Notes under the pieces: model-generated
Databases searched by the model: none
The model's input: the letters and a program-made list of their open reading frames with translations, nothing else
What the model was told of the DNA's origin: nothing
Translations under genes and position numbers: made by a program
Origin: Siniperca chuatsi
Taxonomy: Eukaryota > Chordata > Actinopteri > Centrarchiformes > Sinipercidae
DNA length: 64,000 bases
Assembly: GCF_020085105.1 (NCBI RefSeq)
Contig: NC_058055.1
Coordinates: 29,269,372 to 29,333,371, forward strand
Direction: 5' to 3'
In this document: positions 49,501 to 58,984 of the stretch, one piece after another
Position numbering within the stretch: the first letter of the stretch is position 1
How the letters are laid out: each line of letters begins with the position of its first letter

Positions 49501-52442
49501 GCTGTACCTGTGTTAGCATCTCCGATCCTTGGCAGTGAGGGGGGGCAGGGTTTATGAGCAAATGGGGGTGGGGCTGAAGGGGTGTCCGTGGTCGTCATGG
49601 AGCTAACAGCTGGGTAAGGCACACTGCTAACAATGCCTGCTAAACTGGGTATGTTAGCTAATGAGCTAAAAATGCTGTCTAAGCTAGCAGCACCTGTGTT
49701 AGCAGCAGGTGGAGGTGTGGTGGTGGAGGCGGAGTTTAATGTAGTAGCAGCTGGGTTAGCCACAACGCTACCAGTTCCTGCTAAGCTAGGTATGTGGGCG
49801 GCGATGCTGTTAGTCATGCTGTCTATGGAAGGGGGGTCCGAGGGGGCCGGGGGGGCGGGTGTGGTGGGGGTGGAGCCACCAATGGAGGTGGCAAATCCAG
49901 CCAATGACGGGATTTTGGTGGCGATGATGTCAGTGACGCCAGCCAGAGTTGGGAAGACGACGCCACGGTCTGATCCACCAAGAGGAGGAAGAGGAGGAGC
50001 ATTTTCATCTGAGGAGGAGGACACAGTGACATCATCATCAGATATCAGCTGACAGGCTGAGACACCTGTCAATCAAACAAGCACATCTCTGTGTCCAGCT
50101 GCAGTTCCTCTAACGTCCACTAGATGCTGATCAAACTCAAAACCTCCATCTACAAATACAGTCAGTACAGCTTTTACACAGTAAGAGTCCGACTGTAATC
50201 ACTGAGCTTCTTCTACTGTCTGACTGAGGAGAGACTCACAATAAAAGTTACATTGAGGGGGTATTGAAGTTTAAGTCCAGTGTTATATTTTTCTTATCAT
50301 CAACAAATACTTTCTGACTTCCTGTCTGTAGCTGAAGACGTAAATCTTTAAAAACAAAACACAAATATATAGCTTCATTTTTAAACTACACTTACAAGCA
50401 GGTATATCAGGCGCCACGAACATGATGGAACCGATTGGGAAGCTGTGAGTTTTATCATTTAGGAACAATCTAGACGTAAATCTTTAGTTCAAACACGTTA
50501 TGAGCTGATTTTATAGTTTCCTGTTTAAAAAGGCTCAGTCGTTTCCTCCAACAGCTGCTCGCTGTAGTTTCTATCAGACCAACAGGAGGAAACAGAGCAT
50601 CTGTTGGGGACTATTTCCAGCAGCGGATGAATCCACATGTGGTGCTGTAGTGAGTGTTTGGGGCAGCAGGACGGTGTGTGTGGGGCGGAGTCAGAATAAA
50701 CTACAGTGTGTGTGTTCGTGGTGATGAAGCAACATGTCGCCCAGTGCAGCAGAGCGGCTCACTGATGAGTTTTAATAGTTTCTGGACAACGATGGAGGAA
50801 GAAGATCCATCAGCTGTGATTCACTCACACACACCTGTCAGCAGATACGTTCACTGCTGGTTTGAGTCTGAACATGAAATTTGATGACAAGAAGAAAAAT
50901 ATAGAATATCATCAGACTGAAAGGCTGAAAGACGGGAACGTTTGGACGAGTATTTCTATTTTCACACTCAGTCATGGAGAGTTCACCCGATCTCCCGTCA
51001 AGAGGTGGTCAGCTTTTAAGTCTAGCTCCTCTGTAAAAAATCTCCATATTATTATTTATTATACTTTTTTAAATATAACTGAGTACCAAAAATCTTATTT
51101 TCATTAAAACAAGTGAAAGAATCTGGAAGTTCAGTGATATAATTTTCGCCGTCTAATAGAACTCAACCTGTATGAAGAGTTTTCTGTAAATGAGCGTCTT
51201 GTATGTTGAAACGGCAGCAGCATGTGATCTTTACAGTCTGTACTTTCACCTGAGATTATATCGCCACCAGTCAGAAGACAAACTGGTTTGAGATAATCTC
51301 CAGTCTGCTGTTTCCACAAACAGCTACAACAGTTTCAATCTGCTGGAACAAACCGGTTCCACCGTTCAGACTGAAAACACGCTGCAACACGTCAGCAGAG
51401 TAAAGTTAAAGTGAGAGACACAAGAATCTGTTTCACAATCAGTCAGGTTTCATTTCATTAAAGATATCGTTTCAAATATGAGAAAGGTTACATTCACTTC
51501 AGCTTTTAGTTTGACTTTTAATAAGACAAGGCCAGTATGATTTAAAGTGTGATGAGTGGAAAAGCTGCAGTTGAACAAATCAGAATAAACTGTAGAAAAA
51601 CCAAACAGTCAGAGTGTGGAGGCTCGAACAATGTTGGAAAATATGAAGAAAAAGATTTAATATTTATTTATACGTTTATTAAATATATAGTTTGTTCAGG
51701 AGACAGATAGGTTTCATTGTTTAAATGTTAATTTAACTACTTTCAGTGTGAAAATACAAACTGACAACTCATCTTCCTACAGGGCTGTTCTCACACTTCA
51801 ACAGCTTTCAGCTCAAACGCTTCACATTACACTTCAAACTACTTCAGTGTTTCAACTTCAGCTGACACGCAACTCTTTTCACAATATCTCACACGCAAAG
51901 CAGTGACATCTGAAGACATCTGAACCTGTTCAAAGTGTTTTTCTGTGATTTTCAGGTGAGCAAACTTTTGTCATTTAAAAAAAATGTCAGTTGATGAAAT
52001 CAGCTGTTTGATGACACCAGCAGACAGGTGGGACAATCCTGCTGATGTCACTGTGACACCTTCACATGTCTCTCGTCCATTCAGGACACCTGATCACAGT
52101 CAGCTGACATGTCAGTAAATTCCATCAAAGTGACGTTAAATACTGTGTGTGTGTGTGTGTGCGTACCTGTGCTCAGGTGAACTCCATTTGAGAAAAGTGG
52201 TTGCACATCTTCACCAATCAGATCTCTGAAACACAAACTTTAATATTTTATCACACATAAAAGTTTCAGTTTGTTTTCATGTTTAAATCCAATAATCAGC
52301 TCTTAACGTGTGAGCAGATTTAATGGGTTGTTCCGTAGATTTACAGGTGAACGCACCTGTCCAAAGAGGAGGCGGAGCTTAGACTGTCCCTCGTGTAACG
52401 AGCTCGAGGCTTCGGGACAGGAAGTGGAAGAGGCGGAGTCAT
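32593..52442 (-). CDS. arap3: ARAP-family Arf/Rho GAP (probably arap3), 24 exons, C-terminus not seen
   Basis: ARAPs are PI(3,4,5)P3-regulated GAPs for Arf and Rho at the plasma membrane. Exons on the minus strand: 52442-52357, 52225-52167, 50065-49508, 48504-48406, 48319-48124, 47219-47115, 46233-46129, 45735-45675, 45568-45448, 45323-45059, 44897-44698, 42903-42818, 42663-42481, 40726-40658, 40008-39909, 39675-39619, 39188-39062, 37321-37222, 36285-36084, 35106-35061, 34816-34602, 34507-34298, 34096-34000 and 32734-32593. Phase is unbroken for 1163 codons. Pro/Ser-rich residues ~1-370; PH1 ~390-470; PH2 ~490-580; ArfGAP ~580-705 with zinc finger CGDC-x16-CQAC and HRGLG; PH-like ~760-990; RhoGAP ~1000-1163 with GVYRRCG arginine finger. 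The N-terminal SAM and the RA and last PH domains of the ~1500-residue family are not found. The arap3 name rests on linkage to IK; arap1 or arap2 is possible. Confidence 0.9.
33137..33560 (+). mobile_element. LINE 5' fragment (start of endonuclease ORF) in an arap3 intron
   Basis: The plus frame contains RPPSQTKHHSKQCDHARERG and KRAGITQLG then PSLLLANVRKI, the region just before the apurinic endonuclease domain of fish LINEs. The rest of the element is missing. Confidence 0.6.
35400..35690 (-). mobile_element. Short LINE reverse-transcriptase relic in an arap3 intron
   Basis: The minus-strand sequence near 35630 translates to GVPQVSTLGPLLF, a decayed RT motif of the G-V-P-Q-G-S type. No longer ORF exists. 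Confidence 0.55.
37388..38067 (+). repeat. Dispersed duplication, copy 2 (partner 13045-13840)
   Basis: Same orientation as copy 1 and nearly identical from TAAATGTATATAG to CTGTATGTGGTGACTC. It lies in the arap3 intron between exons 39188 and 37321. It keeps a single GATGAAGTGAAACTGTAGAT unit where copy 1 has an array. Confidence 0.9.
38515..38835 (+). repeat. Interspersed repeat, copy A (inverted partner 43180-43600)
   Basis: It carries CCGGAAGTCATTCTCAATTG, GGAGCCGAAACGTCTTGATT (in complement order) and CAGTAATCAGTAATCAGGCC. The same string is found inverted at 43.2-43.6 kb. No ORF. The family was not recognised; the GCCGAAACGTC motif recalls 3' ends of Penelope-like elements. Confidence 0.85.
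39190..39251. repeat. (CA)n tract directly upstream of an arap3 acceptor
   Basis: A perfect CA run (GT on the coding strand) ends two bases before the AAG acceptor of exon 39188, again replacing a normal pyrimidine tract. Confidence 0.93.
39710..39906. repeat. (GT)n-rich minisatellite
   Basis: Units of about 50-65 bp built from TGTGAGTGTGTTATTGTGTT, ACCTGTGTGTG and a TCACCTGTTTG link. It abuts the exon 40008-39909 donor. Confidence 0.9.
41228..42205 (-). mobile_element. DNA transposon relic with ~110-bp inverted termini (IS3EU-like)
   Basis: 41232-41350 and 42085-42200 are inverted copies sharing AGCCCCCTAAAGGTCA-type and CATTCCTTCTGAGCC-type blocks. Minus-strand frames read LIEFYFELGIKYADIALLLN and, after a frameshift, HGYVINEIKLKQILRSRGLS then RRKQACDLQDAVGFICEQL. 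This resembles the helix-turn-helix start of integrase-core (rve) transposases of IS3EU-type fish elements. The catalytic core is deleted. It lies in an arap3 intron. Confidence 0.65.
43180..43600 (-). repeat. Interspersed repeat, copy B (inverted partner 38515-38835)
   Basis: Reverse complement of copy A over about 330 bp with small differences. Both copies lie in arap3 introns, 4.7 kb apart. A ~40-bp tail of the same family is inserted at 47938. Confidence 0.85.
43600..44260 (-). mobile_element. Decayed LINE fragment in an arap3 intron
   Basis: Minus frames give SILGPIPFSLYLLPLGNIVS (RT) and TKLQLIQNAAASLSDTKENK (ORF2 C-terminal part), in the correct order with losses between them. Confidence 0.78.
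44698..46233 (-). CDS. arap3: arap3 PH1, PH2 and start of ArfGAP (exons 7-11)
   Basis: Exons 46233-46129, 45735-45675 and 45568-45448 give PH1 (SSWLDVWKGFR, LWATFDGQLMSLWKKRT, FSVYFRKKHYDFMAH). Exon 45323-45059 gives PH2 (AYAAVWGHDLWIYPN to FTLITPYKNF). Exon 44897-44698 starts ArfGAP with the four zinc cysteines CGDC and CQAC separated by 16 residues. In ARAPs PH1-PH2 bind PI(3,4,5)P3 and place ArfGAP at the membrane. Confidence 0.92.
45820..46115 (-). mobile_element. Tail-only L2-like LINE insertion in an arap3 intron
   Basis: Close match to 5862-6070, with the same tail text (ATGAGCAAGCATTTGGCCAC and AGGCAGAAACCTCGAGCAGA on the plus strand). No ORF. Confidence 0.78.
47330..48118 (+). mobile_element. 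LINE ORF2 C-terminal fragment, ending beside an arap3 donor
   Basis: The plus strand reads FLQLNKDKSEVIVFGAEEER, then AYYHLRKISRIKGFMSQQDL, LDYCNGVFTGLSKKSIRQLQ and HISPVRRSLPWLPVCQRM. It is antisense to arap3. It reaches within about 6 bp of the donor of exon 48319-48124 and carries a ~40-bp foreign insert at 47938-47978. Confidence 0.85.
49508..50065 (-). CDS. arap3: arap3 exon 3: Pro/Ala-rich, PSLAG-repeat low-complexity exon
   Basis: A 186-codon exon encoding a disordered segment with repeated IPSLAG modules (KIPSLAGFA, HIPSLAGTG, NIPSLAGIV), an acidic SDENAPPLPPL stretch and PAPPAPSDPP. No folded domain is visible. Repeats of Pro-Ser-Leu-Ala-Gly spaced about 40-50 residues apart suggest internal duplication and fish-specific growth of the N-terminus. 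Confidence 0.85.
50080..52160. other. arap3 intron without recognised features
   Basis: No exon, repeat array or mobile element recognised. Similar empty intron stretches are 35110-36080, 36290-37220, 46240-47110 and 48510-49500. Confidence 0.5.
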
Positions 52443-53279
52443 CTGGAGGAGAAGAGAGACACTTACTGGATCAGTTCAATCAGCACACCTGAGTGGACAC
52501 CTGGAGACTGAAGGTGAAACCAGGTAAACAACGAGAACGCTGCAAAGCAAAGTAAAAACAAACTTCTGGCATGTTAACTGATTGATTAGTGTGTTAATTT
52601 ATTGATCCAGCATCACTGTGTCAGTGGAAATAACCAATAACTGATGTTGGCTGCTGTGACCAATCAGCTCTTTGGACCAATTAAATCACCTGAGGGGAAG
52701 ATGTCCGACGTGTCTGACTCTAGTCTACCTGGTCAGGATCAGACTGAACTTTTCATTACCCAGCTCCGTCTGGAACGTGGATCCGGCCTGATCGAGTCTT
52801 CAGTCTCATAGTTTCTGTGCTTTTTTCTTTTTTAAGTCATCTTATAATTTTGAGGCTACAGCTGTCGCCATGTTTGATGTGTATGGTTACCATGGTTACA
52901 GGTGTTGTTTACCTGGCTATAGCAGACTATACTGTAGCCTGATATACCTGCTCGCAAGTCTAGTTGATTTACTGTGTTCAATGTCTTTATTTATTGTTTG
53001 GATCTTCTAACAGCAGCTAATGCTAACGCTACAGAGTTTTACTTTATTGTGTATAATGTTTTCAATCTTTTTAACTTTTAATCTCGTACACAGGTCATCA
53101 CATGCTGACATCACATGCTGACATCACATGCTGACATCACATGCTGACATCACATGTCTGAGTCATGAGTCGACACATGACAAACATGTTCAGTAAATAT
53201 TCTGTGAATCTTTCATTAAAGAGTCTCAGTGCTTCTGTTAATAACAAAATCTCTGATCTTCATATAAAAAATGTATTAT

Positions 53280-53500
53280 TATTATTATTTTTAAACTTTA
53301 TTTAACCAGAAAAGTCTTGTCAAAGAGTCACTGACAGAAAACACAAAACACTTCAGAAATCAGAGGTGGAAGTATTCAGTAGTAATACCACAGTGTACAA
53401 ATACTCTGTTACAGAACAAAAGTATGAGCATCAAAATAAACTTAAAGTACCAAAAGTAAAAGTTCTCATTATGCAGAATAATATATATTATTGGATTCTA
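53280..53500. mobile_element. MITE-like fragment
   Basis: GAGGTGGAAGTATTCAGTAG, ACAGTGTACAAATACTCTGT and AAAAGTACCAAAAGT-like text, related to the pieces at 18335 and 59265. Confidence 0.45.
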
Positions 53501-53894
53501 ATGACTGATGCTTTAATGTGTTCATCACATTAATGTTGCAGCAGGTGAAGGTGGAGCGCATGACTTTATATACTTAATGTATGATAATACTTCAGAATTG
53601 ATTAGTTGATTATATTTTGTATTAATAATCTGAATCTGCCAGACAAATGTAGTGAAGTAAAAACAATATTTCCGTCTGCGATGCAGCGGAGTCGCAGTAT
53701 AAAGTGGAAGTAAAGTAAAGTACCGTAACAAATGAAATGCAGCACTCGAGTAAATGTACTGAGTTACTGTAAATGTAAAAATCTGCTACGAAGAAAAGCC
53801 TGAATCCTACAAACTGAAAAACACTTCAAAACGACTTGAAAACATGAATATTAATGAAACAACAATAAAATGTTTCAGCGTGTCGACGTCTTAC

Positions 53895-54000
53895 CGTGTT
53901 GTGAACTCCTCGGTGCTGCTTCACACAGCTGAGATACCTCACCTGTCGTTCTGTTCACCTGTCTGACTGCTTACCTGTCGACGCCCTGCTTCAGATCCAC
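53895..54000 (-). other. arap3: Candidate 5' non-coding exon of arap3
   Basis: On the minus strand CACAACACG is followed by GTAAGACG, a strong donor. The first coding ATG (52442) sits exactly at a CTCCAG acceptor, so an upstream exon must exist. The right edge (transcription start) is a guess. 52450-53880 would be the intron; it has a short CATCACATGCTGA repeat (53095-53160) and nothing coding. Confidence 0.4.
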
Positions 54001-54250
54001 CTGCACTCATAAAAACTGAACCGTCACGTCTGCTCTCTCCAGGTGGGTGTGTGTGTGTGTTTGTCTATCTTTGTGAGGACCTGTTGGAGTGATAAGGTGG
54101 ATTTACAGCTCTGATTAAAAACCTTCTGCTCAATGAACGTAAACATGTTGCTCGTCTTCTGTTCAGACACACGGGGAAATAATAAGTGGCCTGATGTAAC
54201 TGCAGCTCTGTGAAGCAGCACACTGATACAAGACACTCAGCTGCAGCAGG

Positions 54251-54566
54251 TACACACCTGGACACCTGGACACCTGAACACCTGGACACCTGGACACCTG
54301 GACACCTGTACACCTGGACACCTGGACACCTGTACACCTGGACACCTGGACACCTGGACACCTGGACACCTGGACACCTGGACACCTGGACACCTGAACA
54401 CCTGGACACCTGAACACCTGGACACCTGGACACCTGAACACCTGGACACCTGGACACCTGGACACCTGAACACCTGGACACCTGGACACCTGAACACCTG
54501 GACACCTGGACACCTGAACACCTGGACACCTGGACACCTGAACACCTGGACACCTGGACACCTGAA
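54251..54566. repeat. 10-bp minisatellite, unit ACACCTGGAC
   Basis: About 31 tandem units of ACACCTGGAC or ACACCTGAAC, each containing the E-box hexamer CACCTG. It lies a few hundred bp upstream of the candidate arap3 first exon. Confidence 0.95.
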
Positions 54567-54665
54567 CTGTTCACCTGGCAGGAAGCTGATCAGCTGTTTT
54601 AACTGATTAACAGTTTTTACAGTGAAGTCAGTGAAACGTCACCAGTTCAACCTGCTGCAGGAATG

Positions 54666-54895
<230 letters not shown>

Positions 54896-54911
54896 AGGCC
54901 TCAGTCGGGCT

Positions 54912-55765
54912 CACACAGATCAGGATTTATCCTTTAACTCCCACATGAAACAAACTTCAAGGACTGCCTTCTTTCACCTACGCAACATTGCAAAAATCAG
55001 GCACATCCTGTCTCAAAATGATGCTGAAAAATTAGTGCATACATTTGTTACTTCCAGGCTGGATTATTGCAATTCCTTATTATCCGGCTGCCTGAATAAG
55101 TCCCTTAAGACTCTCCAGTTGATCCAGATCGCTGTGACACGTGTACTGACAAGAACTAGGAAATAAGATCATATTTCTCCAATATTAGCTTCTCTGCACT
55201 GGCTCCCTGTAAAATCCAGAATAGAGTTTAAAATCCTTCTCCTCACCTACAAAGCTCTTAATGGTCAGGCACCATCGTATCTTAAAGATCTCATAATACC
55301 TTATTACCCGACTAGAGCACTGCGCTCCCAGGATGCAGGGTTACTGGTGGTTCCTAGATTCTCCAAAAGTAGACCGGGAGCCAGAACCTTCAGGTATCAA
55401 GCTCCCCTCCTGTGGAACCAGGTCCCAGTTTGGGTTCGGGAGGCAGACACCATCTCCACATTTAAGAGTAGGCTTTAGACTTTCCTCTGTGATAAAGCTT
55501 ATAGTTAGGGCTGGCTCAGGTGAGTCCTGAACCATCCCTTAGTTATGCTGCTGTAGGCCTAGACTGCCCGGAGACTTCCCATGATGCACCTCTCTCCTCC
55601 TCTCCCTCTCCGTCTGTGTGCATTTTTATCCCATTACTGCATGTTACTAACTCGACATCTCTCTCCCGTAGTTCTGTGCTTTCTCGTTTCTCTCTTCTCT
55701 CCTTCTGTCACTTTCAGCAGGTATTTCTGCCTCCGGAGCTGCAGAGTCTGGATCTGTGGTGGAAA
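54912..55765 (+). mobile_element. L2-like LINE 3' end
   Basis: The plus strand encodes SRTAFFHLRNIAKIRHILSQ and FVTSRLDYCNSLLSG, then, after a stop at 55164, HISPILASLHWLPVKSRI. The 3' UTR matches the 7400-8110 copy. It begins at GATCAGGATTTATCCTTTAA. Confidence 0.88.
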
Positions 55766-55794
55766 GTAAATACATTTATTCAAGTGCTTTACTT

Positions 55795-56640
55795 AAATAC
55801 AATTTTGTACTGTGACTTTCTAAATAACAATAGTTTATTTGAGGATTTTCAGTCAGGGTTTAGAGTGCATCATAGCACAGAGACAGCACTGGTGAAAATT
55901 ACAAATTACCTTTTAATTGCATCAGACAATGGACTTGTCTCTGTACTTGTCTTGTAAGATCTTAGTGCTGCGTTCGACACCACTGACCATCACATCCTAT
56001 TACAGAGACTGGAACATGTAATTGGCATTAAAGGAGCCACACTAAGCTGGTTTAAATCCTATCTATCAGATCAATCTCAGTTTGCACAAGGTTCTGTGCT
56101 TGGACCGATTCTCTTCACCTTATATATGCTTCCTCTAGGCAATATTATTAGGAAACACTCCATAAACTTTCATTGTTATGCAGATGATACCCAATTATAT
56201 CTATCGATCAAGCCAGATGAAACTAACCAGTTAGCTAAACTTCAAGCATGCCTTAAAGACATAAAGAGTTTCCCTATGGGGATCAATAAAGTATTTCTGA
56301 TTCTGATTCTGATTCTGATGATCTGCAACTTTCTGATGTTAAACTCTGACAAAACTGAAGTTATTGTACTTGGCCCCAAACACCTCCGAGACACATTATC
56401 TAAAGATATAGTTGCTCTAGATGGCATTGCCCTGGCCTCCAGCACCACCGTAAGGAACCTCTGAGTTATCTTTGATCAGGATTTATCCTTTAACTCCCAC
56501 ATGAAACAAACTTCAAGGACTGCCTTCTTTCACCTACGTAATATTGCAAAGATCAGGCACATCCTGTCTCAAAATGCACCCTGCATTTGTTACTTCTAGT
56601 CTGGACTACTGCAATTCCTTATTATCCGGCTGGAGAACAC
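55795..56640 (+). mobile_element. L2-like LINE reverse-transcriptase fragment (rearranged)
   Basis: It matches 62975-63545 ([38 protein letters not shown]) with a deletion after SYLSDQSQ. A ~45-bp retroposon tail is inserted at about 56270-56319. It then continues into the block found at 54912 and ends near 56635. Confidence 0.87.
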
Positions 56641-57259
56641 TGGGACCGTTGTAAATATATGAATATTAAGCATTATGTGTCTTTTTACATGTATAGCAGT
56701 ATATACTTGTTTTCAGCCACTATACACACATTTGGTTCCACAACAATTTATTTATCTGCAGAAATATAAATGCAAGGACCTTTTGGGGGGTAAAGCATGT
56801 CCCTGGTACTTAATTTAGACCCTGGTTCCTCCAAAGGTTCCTGGTCCCTCAAGAAAGTTCTGGTGGAAAGGTGGAAACGCAGCTTTAGTGTTCAGACTTT
56901 GGTTTAGGGAGGGAGAAACTTTTATGTTGCGCTCCTAAAATATCAGAAAAATATTAGTAAAATATCCCAAAATTGTATACCAGTGTAATATATAGGAAAA
57001 ACTCAAAAAATAAAATATCCAACATAGATTAATAATATATCCAAACAAATATCAGTAAAATATCTTAACTTTATTAGTTAAGTATGTACTGATACTATGC
57101 TGATCAATGAATCAGTCCGTCTGCTGATACTAATGTCTCTTGACCCGTCTCTCTCTCTCATCCACACACAGAAAGGTCTTTTCTGTGTTGGACTCAGTTC
57201 ACTTCCTGTCTGCGAGAGAGGGGAGGGAGGGCAAACGACAGAGAGACAGATTGAAAACA

Positions 57260-58966
57260 GACGTTGGCTCTCTCTCTCTGCCCCCCACCTCCACCCCCGC
57301 GCCCCCTCTCTCTGCCTCCCCCTCTATCTGTGCCCCCGCCTTCCCCCTCTCTCTCTTTCTGCCTCCTCTCTCTCTCTCAGCCTGCCCCCCCTCTGCCTTC
57401 CCCTCTCTCTCTCTCTCCCTCTCTCTCTCTCTCAGCCTGCCCCCTCTGCCTTCTCCCTCTCTCTTTCTGCCTCCCTCTCTCTCTCAGCCTGCCCCCTCTG
57501 CCTTCCCCCTCTCTCTCTCTCTCTGCCTCCCTCTCTCTCTCAGCCTGCCCCCTCTCTGCCTTCCCCTCTCTCTCTCTCTGCCTCCCTCTCTCTCTCTCAG
57601 CCTGCCCCCTCTGCCTTCTCCTCTCTCTCTCTCTCTGCCTCCCTCTCTCTCTCAGCCTGCCCCCCTCTGCCTTCTCCCTCTCTCTTTCTGCCTCCCTCTC
57701 TCTCTCAGCCTGCCCCCTTTGCCTTCTCCTCTCTCTCTCTCTGCCTCCCTCTCTCTCTCTCAGCCTGCCCCCCTCTGCCTTCTCCCTCTCTCTCTCTCTG
57801 CCTCCCTCTCTCTCTCTCTCAGCCTGCCCCCTCTGCCTTCTCCCTCTCTCTTTCTGCCTCCTCTCTCTCTCTCCTCAGCCTGCCCCCTCTGCCTTCTCCC
57901 TCTCTCTTTCTGCCTCCCTCTCTCTCTCAGCCTGCCCCCTTTGCCTTCTCCCTCTCTCTCTCAGCCTGCCCCCTCTCTGCCTTCCCCCCTCTCTCTCTCT
58001 CTGCCTCCCTCTCTCTCTCAGCCTGCCCCCTCTGCCTTCCCCTCTCTCTCTCTCTGCCTCCCTCTCTCTCTCAGCCTGCCCCCTCTGCCTTCCCCCTCTC
58101 TCTCTCTCTGCCTCCCTCTCTCTCTCAGCCTGCCCCCCCTCTGCCTTCTCCCTCTCTCTTTCTGCCTCCCTCTCTCTCTCAGCCTGCCCCCCCCTCTGCC
58201 TTCTCCCTCTCTCTTTCTGCCTCCTCTCTCTCTCAGCCTGCCCCCCCTTTGCCTTCTCCCTCTCTCTCTCAGCCTGCCCCCTCTGCCTTCCCCCTCTCTC
58301 TCTCTCTGCCTCCCTCTCTCTCTCAGCCTGCCCCCTTTGCCTTCTCCCTCTCTCTCTCTGCCTCCCTCTCTCTCTCTCAGCCTGCCCCCTCTGCCTTCTC
58401 CCTCTCTCTCTCTGCCTCCCTCTCTCTCTCAGCCTGCCCCCTTTGCCTTCTCCCTCTCTCTCTCTGCCTCCCTCTCTCTCTCAGCCTGCCCCCTCTGCCT
58501 TCCCCCTCTCTCTCTCTCTCTGCCTCCCTCTCTCTCTCAGCCTGCCCCCTCTGCCTTCTCCCTCTCTCTCTCTGCCTCCCTCTCTCTCTCAGCCTGCCCC
58601 CTCTGCCTTCTCCCTCTCTCTTTCTGCCTCCCTCTCTCTCAGCCTGCCCCCTTTGCCTTCTCCCTCTCTCTCTCTGCCTCCCTCTCTCTCTCAGCCTGCC
58701 CCCTCTGCCTTCTCCCTCTCTCTCTCTGCTCCCTCTCTCTCTCAGCCTGCCCCCCCTCTGCCTTCTCCCTCTCTCTTTCTGCCTCCCTCTCTCTCTCCTG
58801 CCTGCCCCCTTTGCCTTCTCCCTCTCTCTCTCTGCCTCCCTCTCTCTCTCAGCCTGCCCCCTCTGCCTTCTCCCCTCTCTCTTTCTGCCTCCGCCCTCTC
58901 AGCCTCCCCCTCTCTCTCAGCCTCCCCCTCTCTCTCAGCCTCCCCCTCTCTCTCTCTGCCCCCCAC
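57260..58966. repeat. Polypyrimidine minisatellite, ~1.7 kb, ~60-bp unit
   Basis: Tandem units like CTCTCTCTCAGCCTGCCCCC then TCTGCCTTCTCCCTCTCTCT and TTCTGCCTCC. Each unit is almost pure C/T with single purines in CAG and TGCC. All three plus frames stay open for 580-650 codons because C/T-only codons cannot be stops, so none is taken as a gene. Confidence 0.96.
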
Positions 58967-58984
58967 TGTGAGTCAGTCTGTTTC

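Noticed and set aside
49633-50052. 139-codon plus-strand ORF
   Set aside because: Antisense to the Pro/Ala-rich arap3 exon; GC-rich codon bias keeps it open.
53095-53160. Short tandem CATCACATGCTGA repeat considered as a CRISPR-like array
   Set aside because: No spacers; it is a simple direct tandem repeat in a vertebrate intron.
54065-54574. Frames with repeated GVQVSRC
   Set aside because: The 10-bp CACCTG minisatellite read in different frames.
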